From the NCBI GenBank assembly GCA_050633205.1, contig JBOEGA010000044.1:1-28550 (forward strand): a stretch of DNA of 28,550 bases. The letters run 5' to 3'. Shown piece after piece: positions 1-8,824 of the stretch. How positions within the stretch are numbered: the stretch's first letter is position 1; the number at the start of each line of letters is the position of its first letter. A program made the position numbers and the translations under genes. The notes beneath the pieces were generated by a model. It was not told the DNA's origin and made no database searches. It was given only the letters and a program-made list of their open reading frames with translations. This DNA comes from CBDHHC01 sp050633205 (GTDB lineage Bacteria > Pseudomonadota > Alphaproteobacteria > Rhizobiales > CBDHHC01).

Positions 1-2163
1 GGCATCTGCCATCAGGTAAACCTTGAATATCTCGCACAGGTAGTCTGGACAAAAGAGGTCGAAGAAAACGGCAACAAAATAACCTATGCTTACCCTGATA
101 CACTTGTTGGTACAGACTCTCACACAACAATGGTCAATGGCATGGCTGTTCTTGGCTGGGGTGTTGGCGGTATCGAGGCTGAAGCGGCAATGCTTGGTCA
201 GCCCGTCTCAATGCTGATCCCTGAAGTCATCGGCTTCAAACTTTCCGGAAAGCTTCCCGAAGGTACAACAGCAACTGACCTTGTTCTTCGTGTTGTTGAA
301 ATGCTTCGTCAAAAAGGCGTTGTCGGTAAATTTGTTGAATTCTATGGTCCAGGCCTGTCTCACCTCTCTCTTGAAGATCAGGCAACAATCGCAAACATGG
401 CCCCTGAATACGGCGCAACATGCGGTTTCTTCCCCGTTGACAGTGATACAATCTCTTATCTTCAATCAACCGGCCGCGACCAGAACCGTATAGCTCTCGT
501 TGAAGCTTATTCAAAAGCACAGGGCATGTATCGAACAGACGATCTCGCGGATCCTGTATTCACAGACACGCTTGAACTTGACATCAATACAGTAGTTCCA
601 GCCCTGGCTGGACCTAAGCGCCCTCAGGACCGCATCAACCTTTCAGTTGCAGATACAGCTTTTGCTAAAGCCATGACCAAAGAATTCAACAAAGGTGATG
701 AACTGACAAAACGCGCCCCTGTTGAAGGCAGAGATCATGACATAGGAAACGGTGATGTTGTAATAGCAGCCATCACCTCCTGTACAAATACATCAAACCC
801 GAGCGTACTGATTGCAGCAGGTCTAGTAGCCAAAAAAGCTGCCGCCAAAGGCCTGACATCAAAGCCCTGGGTTAAGACATCTCTTGCGCCCGGCTCACAG
901 GTCGTGACTGATTATCTTGAAAAAGCAAACCTTCAGACTGAACTTGACAAGCTTGGTTTCAACCTCGTTGGTTATGGCTGTACAACCTGTATCGGCAACT
1001 CCGGCCCGCTTCCCGAAGAAATTTCAAAAGCCATCAACGAAAATGACCTGATTGCAACTTCCGTACTTTCAGGTAACCGTAACTTCGAAGGCCGTGTAAA
1101 CCCGGATGTTCGTACAAACTATCTTGCATCCCCTCCGCTTGTAGTAGCATATGCAATTGCTGGCTCAATGCACATCAATGTCACGAAAGATGCCATCGGT
1201 AAGGATCAGGACGGCAATGATGTATTCCTGAAAGATATCTGGCCAACAAATAAGGAAGTTTCTGACATCGTTCGTCAGGTTATTACACGCGAAATGTTCA
1301 GCACAAGATACGGGGATGTATTTAAGGGCGACGAGCACTGGCAGGCAATCAAGACAAGTGAAGGTCAGACCTACCAATGGTCTGACACCTCAACTTACGT
1401 TCAGCATCCTCCATATTTCGAAGGTATGAAGCAGGAGCCTGAACCGGTAAAAGACATCGTAAACGCAAGAGTTCTTTCACTCTTCCTCGATTCTATAACA
1501 ACTGACCACATCTCTCCGGCAGGCTCTATCAAAAAGGATGGCCCCGCAGGTGAATATCTGTCATCTCATCAGGTCCGCCCGATAGACTTCAACTCTTACG
1601 GCTCTCGCCGTGGTAACCACCAGGTCATGATGCGTGGCACCTTTGCCAATATCCGCATCAAAAACCAGATGGTTCAGGGCGTTGAAGGCGGCGTAACACT
1701 GCATCAGCCATCCGGCGAACAGATGTCAATCTACGATGCTGCAATGCGTTACAAACAGGAAAGCATTCCTCTGGTAGTTTTTGGAGGTAAAGAATACGGA
1801 ACCGGTTCATCCCGTGACTGGGCGGCAAAAGGAACACGGCTTCTGGGTGTCCGTGCTGTTATTACAGAAAGCTTCGAACGTATTCACCGTTCAAACCTTG
1901 TTGGTATGGGCGTACTCCCACTTGTCTTCCAGAATGGTGATTCATGGCAGTCTCTGGGAATAACAGGTAAGGAAACAGTAACTATCAAGGGCCTTGAAGG
2001 TGATATCCAGCCACGCCAGACCATGGATGCTGAAATCACATTCGAAGACGGTTCCACAAAAACAGTGAACCTGCTCTGCCGCATAGATACACTTGATGAA
2101 CTTGAGTACTTCCGTAATGGCGGTATCCTTCACTACGTACTACGAGGCCTGACCGCAGCATAA
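1..2163 (+). CDS. acnA: Aconitate hydratase A, 5' end outside window (partial)
   Basis: This is the TCA-cycle [4Fe-4S] enzyme that interconverts citrate and isocitrate in the cytoplasm. The frame is open from base 1, so the N-terminus lies outside the window; 720 residues are present. The three cluster cysteines are visible at residues 261 (SCTNTSNPS), 327 and 330 (GCTTCIGNSGP). Their spacing of 66 and 69 matches E. coli AcnA C435/C501/C504 as I remember it, which implies about 174 missing N-terminal residues and a normal full length near 890. The C-terminal swivel domain carries the substrate-binding GSSRDWAAKG loop. A strong terminator follows, then a DUF1223 gene, a pairing common in Alphaproteobacteria. 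Nothing in the visible part looks damaged. Confidence 0.97.
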   Translation, partial: GICHQVNLEYLAQVVWTKEVEENGNKITYAYPDTLVGTDSHTTMVNGMAVLGWGVGGIEAEAAMLGQPVSMLIPEVIGFKLSGKLPEGTTATDLVLRVVEMLRQKGVVGKFVEFYGPGLSHLSLEDQATIANMAPEYGATCGFFPVDSDTISYLQSTGRDQNRIALVEAYSKAQGMYRTDDLADPVFTDTLELDINTVVPALAGPKRPQDRINLSVADTAFAKAMTKEFNKGDELTKRAPVEGRDHDIGNGDVVIAAITSCTNTSNPSVLIAAGLVAKKAAAKGLTSKPWVKTSLAPGSQVVTDYLEKANLQTELDKLGFNLVGYGCTTCIGNSGPLPEEISKAINENDLIATSVLSGNRNFEGRVNPDVRTNYLASPPLVVAYAIAGSMHINVTKDAIGKDQDGNDVFLKDIWPTNKEVSDIVRQVITREMFSTRYGDVFKGDEHWQAIKTSEGQTYQWSDTSTYVQHPPYFEGMKQEPEPVKDIVNARVLSLFLDSITTDHISPAGSIKKDGPAGEYLSSHQVRPIDFNSYGSRRGNHQVMMRGTFANIRIKNQMVQGVEGGVTLHQPSGEQMSIYDAAMRYKQESIPLVVFGGKEYGTGSSRDWAAKGTRLLGVRAVITESFERIHRSNLVGMGVLPLVFQNGDSWQSLGITGKETVTIKGLEGDIQPRQTMDAEITFEDGSTKTVNLLCRIDTLDELEYFRNGGILHYVLRGLTAA

Positions 2164-2202
2164 CAAATTGAAAAATAAGGATATATATCCTTACCAAAGT
2201 AT

Positions 2203-2244
2203 AAAAGAAGCCGACTGATATTCATTTATCAGTTGGCTTCTTTT
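2203..2244 (+). terminator. Rho-independent terminator after acnA
   Basis: A long stem pairs AAAAGAAGCC-G-ACTGATA with TATCAGT-T-GGCTTCTTTT around a 5-6 nt loop, with one G-U wobble, and ends in a T run. It lies 40 bp past the acnA stop. Confidence 0.85.
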
Positions 2245-2366
2245 ATGATAACACCCTATTCAAGCACTCGTGACTGGCATTTTACGTTCCAAAGCCGGAT
2301 AATACACGTATTCTTCAATCTATAAGATTTAAGATGCACTTATAAAAACAGCGGAGTTTCAACAAT

Positions 2367-3131
2367 ATGGCGTATATCTGGAAAGGCTTCTTTCAAATCC
2401 TGGGATTTGCAGGCCTTATGGGCATATTCCTTGCCAATGCCCCTTCTTCATCATTTTCTCAGGAAAATGTATCAAACCACGCAGTTGTTGAACTCTTTAC
2501 CAGCCAGGGATGCTCCTCCTGCCCACCTGCAGATGAATTTCTTGGCCAGCTTGCAAAACGCAAAAACGTTACAGCCCTGACACTCCCGGTAGACTATTGG
2601 GACTATCTCGGTTGGAAAGACACCCTTGCAAGCCGCCAGTTCACAAACCGTCAGCGAACTTATGCCAGACTGCGAGGTGATGCCAATGTCTACACACCCC
2701 AGATGGTCATCAATGGCGTAACTCATAAAGTCGGCAGCCGCTATAGCAGAGTAAACAGTGCTATCCAGACAGCACAAAGCGAATTCAAAAAACACGCAGT
2801 CCCCATGTCCCTGAAACTGCAGGACAATACAATCTGGGTCGGCGCTGGTGATGCAGCAGAAGGCAGCACATTAAAGGACGGCACCGTATGGATTGCTTGC
2901 GTAAAAAAAGCCGTCACAGTAAATATCGGCAGAGGCGAAAATCACGGCCGTAAAATTACCTATTACAATGTTGTCAGACAATTGGCACCTGTAGGCCAGT
3001 GGATGGGTAAAGCAGTCAATCTGAGACTACCAAAACAACCATTCATCAACGACAAACCGGACTTCTTCGTAGCCCTTCTTCAGGCAAAAGATAATGGCCG
3101 CATCATCGGTGTAGCACAGGTTTCAAACTAA
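2367..3131 (+). CDS. DUF1223 family thioredoxin-like exported protein
   Basis: This 254-residue protein belongs to DUF1223, whose biochemical role is not settled. An N-terminal hydrophobic stretch (about residues 8-25) looks like a signal peptide or anchor. It is followed by VELFTSQGCSSCPPAD, with a CxxC pair at C49 and C52 at the position of a thioredoxin active site. That suggests a periplasmic thiol/disulfide-related role, but this is inference. The start is supported by GGAG about 10 nt upstream of ATG 2367. It follows acnA but is separated from it by a strong terminator, so it probably has its own promoter in 2245-2350. It converges on the NemA-like gene. Confidence 0.88.
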   Translation: MAYIWKGFFQILGFAGLMGIFLANAPSSSFSQENVSNHAVVELFTSQGCSSCPPADEFLGQLAKRKNVTALTLPVDYWDYLGWKDTLASRQFTNRQRTYARLRGDANVYTPQMVINGVTHKVGSRYSRVNSAIQTAQSEFKKHAVPMSLKLQDNTIWVGAGDAAEGSTLKDGTVWIACVKKAVTVNIGRGENHGRKITYYNVVRQLAPVGQWMGKAVNLRLPKQPFINDKPDFFVALLQAKDNGRIIGVAQVSN

Positions 3132-3135
3132 CTGT

Positions 3136-3166
3136 AAAACCAGCGGAGAGACCTGCTCCCCGCTGG
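3136..3166 (-). terminator. Terminator of the NemA-like gene
   Basis: On the - strand CCAGCGGGGAG pairs with CTCTCCGCTGG (11 positions, one G-U) around a 5-nt loop, and TTTT follows. It sits just past the stop of the - strand oxidoreductase, between convergent genes. The + strand version has no T run, so it mainly serves the - strand. Confidence 0.7.
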
Positions 3167-3173
3167 CACGACC

Positions 3174-4274
3174 TTACCCGGAAAACGGATAATCAGTATA
3201 TCCTGCCTCGGCACCACCATAAAATGTAGATCTGTTATAAGGCGTCAGTTCTGTACCAGCCTCAATCCGTTTCGGCAGATCAGGATTGGAAATAAAGTAT
3301 CTGCCAAACGCCACAGCATCAGCAGAACCTTTCTGCACCGCCTCTTTGGCACTATCAGGCAGATACCCTCCGGCAGAAATAAACACACCATCAAATTTGC
3401 TGCGGAAAAGATCCGAAGTACTTGGTGCATTCTCGTCAGCAGCCTCATTCCCTCCGGCACTGCTTGCCCGTGGTTCAATCACATGAACATAAGCAAGCTT
3501 CCGTTCATTCAGCTTTTCAAAAACATAGGAGAAAAGCCCAATAGGATCACTGTCACTCATATCATGAACAGTACCGTAAGGAGACAAACGAACACCCACA
3601 CGCCCGGAACCCCAGACAGAAACAACCACATCAATAACTTCCAGCAACAGCCCCGCACGGTTCTCTACAGAGCCACCATATTCATCTGTTCTTTGATTAG
3701 TACCATCCTGAAGAAACTCATCCAGCAGATAACCATTCGCTCCATGCACTTCAACACCATCAAACCCGGCACGCTTCGCATTTTCCGCAGCCACCTTGAA
3801 ATCATTAATAATCCCTGGAATTTCAGAAAGTTCCAGAGCACGTGGTGTTTCAATTGCAACAGGTTTCCAGTCAGAAGACATGGTCCCGCTATCCTTCGCA
3901 GCAATCGCTGAAGGAGCAACAGGCAACCCGCCATCAGGCTGATGAGACGTATGTGAAATCCGCCCCACATGCCAAAGCTGCAAAAACATTTTGCCGCCTT
4001 CCGCATGAACTGCATCAGTCACGCTCTTCCACCCAGCAACCTGCTCTTCAGAATAGATCCCCGGTGTAGCCGGATAACCCATACCCTGCTGAGAAATTGG
4101 CGTAGCTTCCGAAATAATCAGACCCGCACTCGCCCGCTGCCGATAATATTCTGCATTCAATTCATAAGGAACATGCCCCGGAACCCTGGCCCGCATACGT
4201 GTTAACGGCGCCATCACGACCCTGTTTTTCAAAACAAGATCACCCATTTCAAGAGAATCCAACAAATCAGCCAT
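3174..4274 (-). CDS. nemA: NemA-like old yellow enzyme (NADH:flavin oxidoreductase)
   Basis: This is an FMN-dependent TIM-barrel ene-reductase of about 366 residues, close to E. coli N-ethylmaleimide reductase; the family reduces electrophilic alkenes and nitro compounds. Visible marks are MAPLTRMRA near the N-terminus, AEYYRQRASAGLIISEA, QLWHVGRISH (residues 99-108), the substrate-binding pair H177/N180 in VEVHGANGYLLDEFLQ, RTDEYGGSVENR, and the C-terminal FYGG-EGYTDYP motif. An upstream in-frame GTG at 4304 exists, but ATG 4274 has AGGA at proper spacing and matches the family N-terminus. An AraC-type regulator lies about 120 bp upstream on the same strand and may control it. True substrate is unknown. 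Confidence 0.9.
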   Translation of the reverse strand: MADLLDSLEMGDLVLKNRVVMAPLTRMRARVPGHVPYELNAEYYRQRASAGLIISEATPISQQGMGYPATPGIYSEEQVAGWKSVTDAVHAEGGKMFLQLWHVGRISHTSHQPDGGLPVAPSAIAAKDSGTMSSDWKPVAIETPRALELSEIPGIINDFKVAAENAKRAGFDGVEVHGANGYLLDEFLQDGTNQRTDEYGGSVENRAGLLLEVIDVVVSVWGSGRVGVRLSPYGTVHDMSDSDPIGLFSYVFEKLNERKLAYVHVIEPRASSAGGNEAADENAPSTSDLFRSKFDGVFISAGGYLPDSAKEAVQKGSADAVAFGRYFISNPDLPKRIEAGTELTPYNRSTFYGGAEAGYTDYPFSG

Positions 4275-4393
4275 TTTCTTATCCTGTATTATTTTTTTCA
4301 GCACACGACATAATTAATAGGCATGCACCTTCATTTATCATTCTCTCTATATATACCGACAAACTCATTGTTCAATACTTCCGAACAATAAAA

Positions 4394-5299
4394 TTACTTA
4401 ATCAATGGCCAGTAAACTTCTGTCCGCCAGCCGGCAACATCTGGAACTTCTGTCGGTGAGGTAACATAGGCCTCCCACGGAGCACCATGGCTTTGAAAGC
4501 CTTGTTCTTCAACCCACACTTCAATTGCGGCATAAGTCTCGGCCAGTTCGTCATATGCCCCCGCATGAACAGCCAGAGCGACAGGACCAGCCTCCAGAAA
4601 ACCGGCTTGCATCTCACCTTCTGCCGACGCAGTTTCAGCTATCGGGATTGCACAATCAATAGTCCAGAGACCAGTACCGGTTGATACGTAACGCGCAACC
4701 GGCTGCCCCGCAATCGCGATTCCCGACGCCATACAATGCTGAAACAGTTTGGGAAAACACTCGGCAAATAAAGGTTGTAACTTTGTGCGAACAACACTTC
4801 GCTGAATATACAAAATAGGTTGGGCTGCAACATCCTCACGGGTAATGGAAAGTGTTGGCATTCTTTCTTCCTCTTGGATCTCGGCATAACTACTGTGATA
4901 TAAATGGACACAAGGTCCAACAGAACAAACTATATTTTGATGATTTTTCTGCTCATCAGTGGAAGCTTTAGCAAGTGCTTCTGAACGATACTGAATTGGA
5001 GAGCATCCATAATTACGACGAAATGCACGGACAAAAACTTCATGGCTTTGAAAGCCATTGAACAGCGCAATGGACAGCACCGAATCCTGGGTGGAGGTAA
5101 GCATTACAGCCGCTCGTTCCAGACGTAAACGCAGAATATGTTGCTTGGGCGTCTCGCCCATAATACGCCGAAACCCCCGATGCAAATGATACTTCGACCA
5201 CCCGATATGCTTCGACAGCGAATCGAGAGAGTGATTGCCATCCAGTTGTTGGTAAACATTACTCAGAAGCTGAAAAATATCCCGTTTCAAAATACTCAT
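4394..5299 (-). CDS. AraC-family regulator with GyrI-like effector domain
   Basis: This is a 301-residue transcription factor. Residues about 8-105 form an AraC double helix-turn-helix (SLDSLSKHIGWSKYHLHRGF, then GFQSHEVFVRAFRRNYGCSP). Residues about 147-301 resemble the GyrI-like/effector-binding domain, which in relatives such as Rob/SoxS-linked regulators binds small hydrophobic or cationic ligands. The order is DNA-binding domain first, as is usual for this subfamily. The ATG at 5299 has only a weak ribosome site. It lies between HxlR upstream and the NemA-like gene downstream, all on one strand, so control of the oxidoreductase is plausible but is inference. Confidence 0.9.
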   Translation of the reverse strand: MSILKRDIFQLLSNVYQQLDGNHSLDSLSKHIGWSKYHLHRGFRRIMGETPKQHILRLRLERAAVMLTSTQDSVLSIALFNGFQSHEVFVRAFRRNYGCSPIQYRSEALAKASTDEQKNHQNIVCSVGPCVHLYHSSYAEIQEEERMPTLSITREDVAAQPILYIQRSVVRTKLQPLFAECFPKLFQHCMASGIAIAGQPVARYVSTGTGLWTIDCAIPIAETASAEGEMQAGFLEAGPVALAVHAGAYDELAETYAAIEVWVEEQGFQSHGAPWEAYVTSPTEVPDVAGWRTEVYWPLIK

Positions 5300-5448
5300 C
5301 AGTCAGAAATAGCCCATGTTCAATGATACTGCTTGATCTTTCTTGCTCAAATATGAAACTTGCACTGAAACCGTACATAATATTTAGCCCGGGTGAATAT
5401 GATACATTTCCAACCACTTGCCTGACCCATCGGGCTGAAACGATAAGG

Positions 5449-5775
5449 TCACTCCCGATGCTCAGCTCCCCACTGATAAAGTTGCTCAATTACTGGAATT
5501 AACGTCCTGCCTTTATCAGTAAGAGAGTATTCCACACGCGGAGGAACTTCCGCATAGACTTCGCGGTGAACCAGTCCATCATTCTCCAGCTGACGAAGTT
5601 GTTGCGTCAGCATTTTCTGAGTTACCGGTGGGATATTCCTTTTAAGTTCTCCAAATCGCTTAATCCCGCTGATTAGCATATGGAGAATAACCGGTTTCCA
5701 TTTTCCTCCAATGACATTCAGTGTGTAGACCATAGGGCAGCACTCAGGATTGTCCGTATGCCATTGTTTTATCAT
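5449..5775 (-). CDS. HxlR-family winged-helix regulator
   Basis: This is a 108-residue HxlR-type DNA-binding protein. The family start with adjacent cysteines (C12-C13 in NPECCP) is followed by TLNVIGGKWKPVIL, the recognition region FGELKRNIPPVTQKMLTQQLRQLE, and the wing VPPRVEYSLTDKGR. HxlR proteins often sense reactive electrophiles or disulfide stress through that cysteine region and repress a divergent gene. Here the divergent gene encodes an MBL-fold hydrolase, and a dyad operator candidate lies 17-42 bp upstream of the start. Ligand unknown. Confidence 0.92.
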   Translation of the reverse strand: MIKQWHTDNPECCPMVYTLNVIGGKWKPVILHMLISGIKRFGELKRNIPPVTQKMLTQQLRQLENDGLVHREVYAEVPPRVEYSLTDKGRTLIPVIEQLYQWGAEHRE

Positions 5776-5791
5776 TATAGTTTCCTAAAAG

Positions 5792-5817
5792 GTACTATAG
5801 CACAAAATAGTGCGTAC
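5792..5817. promoter_or_regulatory. Dyad operator candidate between HxlR gene and MBL gene
   Basis: Left half GTAC-TATA-GCAC, a 6-nt AT spacer, then right half GTGC-GTAC. It is centred in the divergent intergenic region, 17 bp upstream of the HxlR start and about 80 bp upstream of the hydrolase start. Position and symmetry fit an autoregulatory HxlR site; this is inferred. Confidence 0.5.
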
Positions 5818-5895
5818 TTGCCAAAAAATCAGTTAAATCTATATTTTCATAATGCCTCATCGTTTTCAACCTATTAAACAATGGAAGTATTTGTC

Positions 5896-6633
5896 ATGAC
5901 CACAACTCAGATTTTTCGCATCCCGATTATGCCTATGGGAATGGTGAATGCTTTCCTGATCAAAAGCCCTGCAGGAGCAATACTGGTTGATACCGGCCTT
6001 CCCGGAACGGAAAAAGAAATTAAAAAAGCAATGAACCGTGCATCGGTCTCTATTGAAGATATTAAACTAATTATAATTACGCATGCACATATTGATCATG
6101 CAGGTAACGTATCATTGCTCAAAAGAATGTCAGGAGCGCCCGTCCTTGGACATAAGGCTGACCTCCCTTATTTCCGACAGGAACAAAAAATGACATTTTG
6201 TCCAACAGGTTGGTTTGGAAGATTGTTTCTTAAAACAGGTCTCATTCAGAAATCCTACAAAGCGTTCACACCTGATATTCTCCTGAATAATGGCGATGAA
6301 ATGAACCTGCAGGAGTTTGGTTATTCCGGCACAATCCGACACACCCCGGGTCATACTGAAGGCTCCATTTCGGTCGAGCTATCTGATGGCAATGCACTGG
6401 TGGGGGATCTCATTTCATCAGGTATTCTGCTTGGCGGCACCATAAGAACAGGCCGTGCCAAGCGCCCGCCATTCGAGGATGACCCTCATGCAGTAAGCCA
6501 TGAACTGCAAAAAATGGTAAAAGCAGGAATTCATAAATTTCACATGGGCCATGGCGGACCGCTCGGCTCTGCTGAGGTAACAAGGCACGCAAACTATCTG
6601 AAAACTTTGCAGGCAATACCATGCTGCGGGTAG
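5896..6633 (+). CDS. Metallo-beta-lactamase-fold hydrolase
   Basis: This 245-residue MBL-fold protein probably binds two metals. The signature HAHIDH gives ligands H63, H65, D67 and H68; a second ligand block is HTPGHTEGS; the next is a GDL motif; the C-terminal histidine lies in HMGHGGP. The family covers glyoxalase II, lactonases and many other hydrolases, and the substrate cannot be read from the sequence. ATG 5896 (MTTTQIFRIP) is preferred over ATG 5881 because GGAAG lies 8 nt upstream of it. It diverges from an HxlR regulator, so induction by an electrophile or other stress signal is likely. No signal peptide is visible. Confidence 0.9.
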   Translation: MTTTQIFRIPIMPMGMVNAFLIKSPAGAILVDTGLPGTEKEIKKAMNRASVSIEDIKLIIITHAHIDHAGNVSLLKRMSGAPVLGHKADLPYFRQEQKMTFCPTGWFGRLFLKTGLIQKSYKAFTPDILLNNGDEMNLQEFGYSGTIRHTPGHTEGSISVELSDGNALVGDLISSGILLGGTIRTGRAKRPPFEDDPHAVSHELQKMVKAGIHKFHMGHGGPLGSAEVTRHANYLKTLQAIPCCG

Positions 6634-6681
6634 CCACGAAAATTTAGAGCATGTCGTATTTAATAAGAAACATGTTCCCAC

Positions 6682-6719
6682 AAAAAAAGCCGCCCGAACA
6701 AAGCACCCGGACGGCTTCA
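6682..6719 (-). terminator. Rho-independent terminator of htpG
   Basis: On the - strand AAGCCGTCCG pairs with CGGGCGGCTT (one G-U) around a short loop and is followed by a run of seven T. It lies 26 bp beyond the htpG stop. Confidence 0.85.
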
Positions 6720-6744
6720 AATCAAATGAATGACCTGTATAAAC

Positions 6745-8637
6745 CTACACCTTACCAAGCACCAAACGGTTCAACCGCTCGGAAAACTTCGCCGGGTCAC
6801 TTGGCATATCACCTTCAAGAATAAGAGCCTGATCAAACAATACCCAGGTCAGATCCTCAATATCATCAGCCTTCTGCTCAACAATCTTGCTGTTCAGTGC
6901 CTTCAGCATGGCATGATTAACATTCACTTCGAGAACCGGAGCAACTGTTGGATTGGTATCAGTACGCCCGATAATTTTTTCAAGTCCTCGATCCGGCCCA
7001 CCACTTGGCGCAACCAGACAGGTTGGACTTGTAACCAGACGCTTCGAAACCTTGACATCACTGATGGCCTCGCCAAGAATTTCTTTGATCTTTGCAATCA
7101 GCCCGTCAGAATTTGCCTCTTCCGCAGGTTTGTCGGCATCTTCTGAACCTTCAGGCAAAGGAATATGAGAAATATCCGTATCCCCCTGGGAGATAGATAC
7201 AAACTGCTTGCCTTCGTAACCAATAGCATTGGTAACCCAGAAATTATCCACCGAGTCAGACAGCAACAGAACCTCTATACCACGAGCCTTGAACCCTTCA
7301 AGCTGTGGACTGGCCTTAAGCTGCTCCATTGTGCCGCCTGCAAGATAATAAATAGCATCCTGCTTTTCGTGCATGTCAGCAACATACTCTTCAAGGCTGC
7401 GCCATCCGTCTGCAGTTGTCGTCTTGAAACGCACGATCTCATAAAGCTCATCACGGTGAGAAGGGTCTTCATAAAGTCCCTCTTTCATAACCGCACCAAA
7501 CGTATCCCAGAACTTCTCGTGAGCCTCTTTGTCTTTGCGGGACTGCTTCTTGATCTCCGACAGAACCTTCTTCGTAACAGCCTTGCGAATAGACGTAACA
7601 ATCGGATTGTTCTGTAACATTTCACGAGAAATATTTAGCGGCACATCCTGAGAATCAATAACACCGCGAACAAATCGCAGATAAGCAGGAAGCAACTCTG
7701 CATCATCAGTGATAAATACCCGGCGCACATAAAGCCTGACCCGGCCTTTACGCTCAGGGTCATACAGATCAAACGGCTTCAGCGTTGGCACAAACAACAG
7801 CACTGAATATTCATGACGGCCTTCCGCCCGGTAATGCAATGTAAGGCTCGGTTCATCAAAAGGAACGGCAATCTGCTTGAAAAAACCACTATACTCTTCC
7901 GGGGTAATTTCAGACTTGGAACGCGTCCAGAGAGCGCTACCACTGTTCAACTGCTTTGGTGCTTCCGCACTGCCTTCATCAGGTATCAGGAAAATCGGAA
8001 AGGAAACATGATCCGAATAGGCATGAATAATACGCTCAATCTCATGAGCTTCCAGATATTGCTGCGCATCATCATTCAGGAACAGCTTGATATGCGTACC
8101 ACGCTGGCAAAGTTCTGCCTCAGCAGCAGATGCCGGATCAACAGCAAACCCGTCCCCACCTTTGGAAACCCACTTGGTACACGCTTTGGCACCGGCTTTG
8201 CGGCTGACGACTTCAATCTTGTCCGCAACCATAAATGCAGAATAAAACCCGACACCAAACTGACCAATCAGACCAGAGCCATCTTTTTCTTTCTCAATCT
8301 TATCCAGAAATGCCTTGGTTCCTGACTTGGCAATAGTCCCGAGATTATCAATCATCTCTTTGCGGGTCATTCCGATACCATTATCATGAATGCTCAAAAC
8401 CTTATTGGTCTTGTCAAGGCCAATGGAAATTCCAAGCTCGGTATCCTCACCAAGCAGCTCAGCTTTCGTAACAGCCATATAGCGAAGCTTGTCGCAGGCG
8501 TCCGACGCGTTTGATATCAACTCCCTGAGAAATATTTCTTTCTCAGTATAAACTGAATGCACCATAAGATGCAGAAGCCGGCTGACTTCAGCCTGGAATG
8601 AAAAAGATTTGGATGTTTTCTTCGTCCCAACCGACAT
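6745..8637 (-). CDS. htpG: Molecular chaperone HtpG (Hsp90)
   Basis: This is the bacterial Hsp90, an ATP-dependent cytosolic dimeric chaperone, 630 residues, normal length. The N-terminal GHKL ATPase shows ELISNASDACDKLRY, DNGIGMT, GTIAKSGTKAF and GQFGVGFYSAF. The middle domain includes RRVFITDDAELLPAYLRFVRGVIDS and DVPLNISREMLQ; the C-terminal dimerisation region ends with RLNRLVLGKV. The start at 8637 (MSVGTKKTSKSF) is chosen because GGAGGGG lies 6 nt upstream; an in-frame ATG 18 nt earlier overlaps that ribosome site and is unlikely to be used. A candidate sigma-70-type promoter is seen at 8729-8758. I did not find a convincing RpoH-type promoter. Confidence 0.97.
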   Translation of the reverse strand: MSVGTKKTSKSFSFQAEVSRLLHLMVHSVYTEKEIFLRELISNASDACDKLRYMAVTKAELLGEDTELGISIGLDKTNKVLSIHDNGIGMTRKEMIDNLGTIAKSGTKAFLDKIEKEKDGSGLIGQFGVGFYSAFMVADKIEVVSRKAGAKACTKWVSKGGDGFAVDPASAAEAELCQRGTHIKLFLNDDAQQYLEAHEIERIIHAYSDHVSFPIFLIPDEGSAEAPKQLNSGSALWTRSKSEITPEEYSGFFKQIAVPFDEPSLTLHYRAEGRHEYSVLLFVPTLKPFDLYDPERKGRVRLYVRRVFITDDAELLPAYLRFVRGVIDSQDVPLNISREMLQNNPIVTSIRKAVTKKVLSEIKKQSRKDKEAHEKFWDTFGAVMKEGLYEDPSHRDELYEIVRFKTTTADGWRSLEEYVADMHEKQDAIYYLAGGTMEQLKASPQLEGFKARGIEVLLLSDSVDNFWVTNAIGYEGKQFVSISQGDTDISHIPLPEGSEDADKPAEEANSDGLIAKIKEILGEAISDVKVSKRLVTSPTCLVAPSGGPDRGLEKIIGRTDTNPTVAPVLEVNVNHAMLKALNSKIVEQKADDIEDLTWVLFDQALILEGDMPSDPAKFSERLNRLVLGKV

Positions 8638-8700
8638 GATAAACCCCTCCATCAAAGCAAGTTAATTAAGTTTGCATTAACCATAAATAGCAAACAGCTC

Positions 8701-8723
8701 TGATTCCCCACGAGCGAGAATCA
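8701..8723. promoter_or_regulatory. Inverted repeat at the expected htpG transcript start
   Basis: TGATTC and GAATCA flank an 11-nt spacer. The repeat lies a few bases downstream of the proposed -10 box, so it could be an operator or a 5' mRNA hairpin. Confidence 0.35.
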
Positions 8724-8728
8724 CCAAT

Positions 8729-8758
8729 TTATTAGCAGTATTAACTCCAGCGAATCAA
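8729..8758 (-). promoter_or_regulatory. Candidate sigma-70-type promoter of htpG
   Basis: TTGATT (8753-8758) and TAATAA (8729-8734) are separated by 18 bp on the - strand, about 90 bp upstream of the htpG start. Judged by eye only. Confidence 0.35.
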
Positions 8759-8790
8759 TAACATCTACAGGAAACTTAACAATTCAACAA

Positions 8791-8824
8791 AAAATAAAAA
8801 AGGGCCGTTTAAAAAAAACGGCCC
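8791..8824 (-). terminator. Perfect intrinsic terminator upstream of htpG
   Basis: On the - strand GGGCCGTTT pairs perfectly with AAACGGCCC (8802-8810 with 8816-8824) and is followed by a T-rich tract. It ends before the htpG promoter region and no protein gene precedes it, so it must end a non-coding transcript. Confidence 0.8.

Noticed and set aside
3483..3911. 142-residue + strand frame inside the NemA-like gene.
   Set aside because: It lies antisense to a complete, strongly recognised gene and has no domain features.
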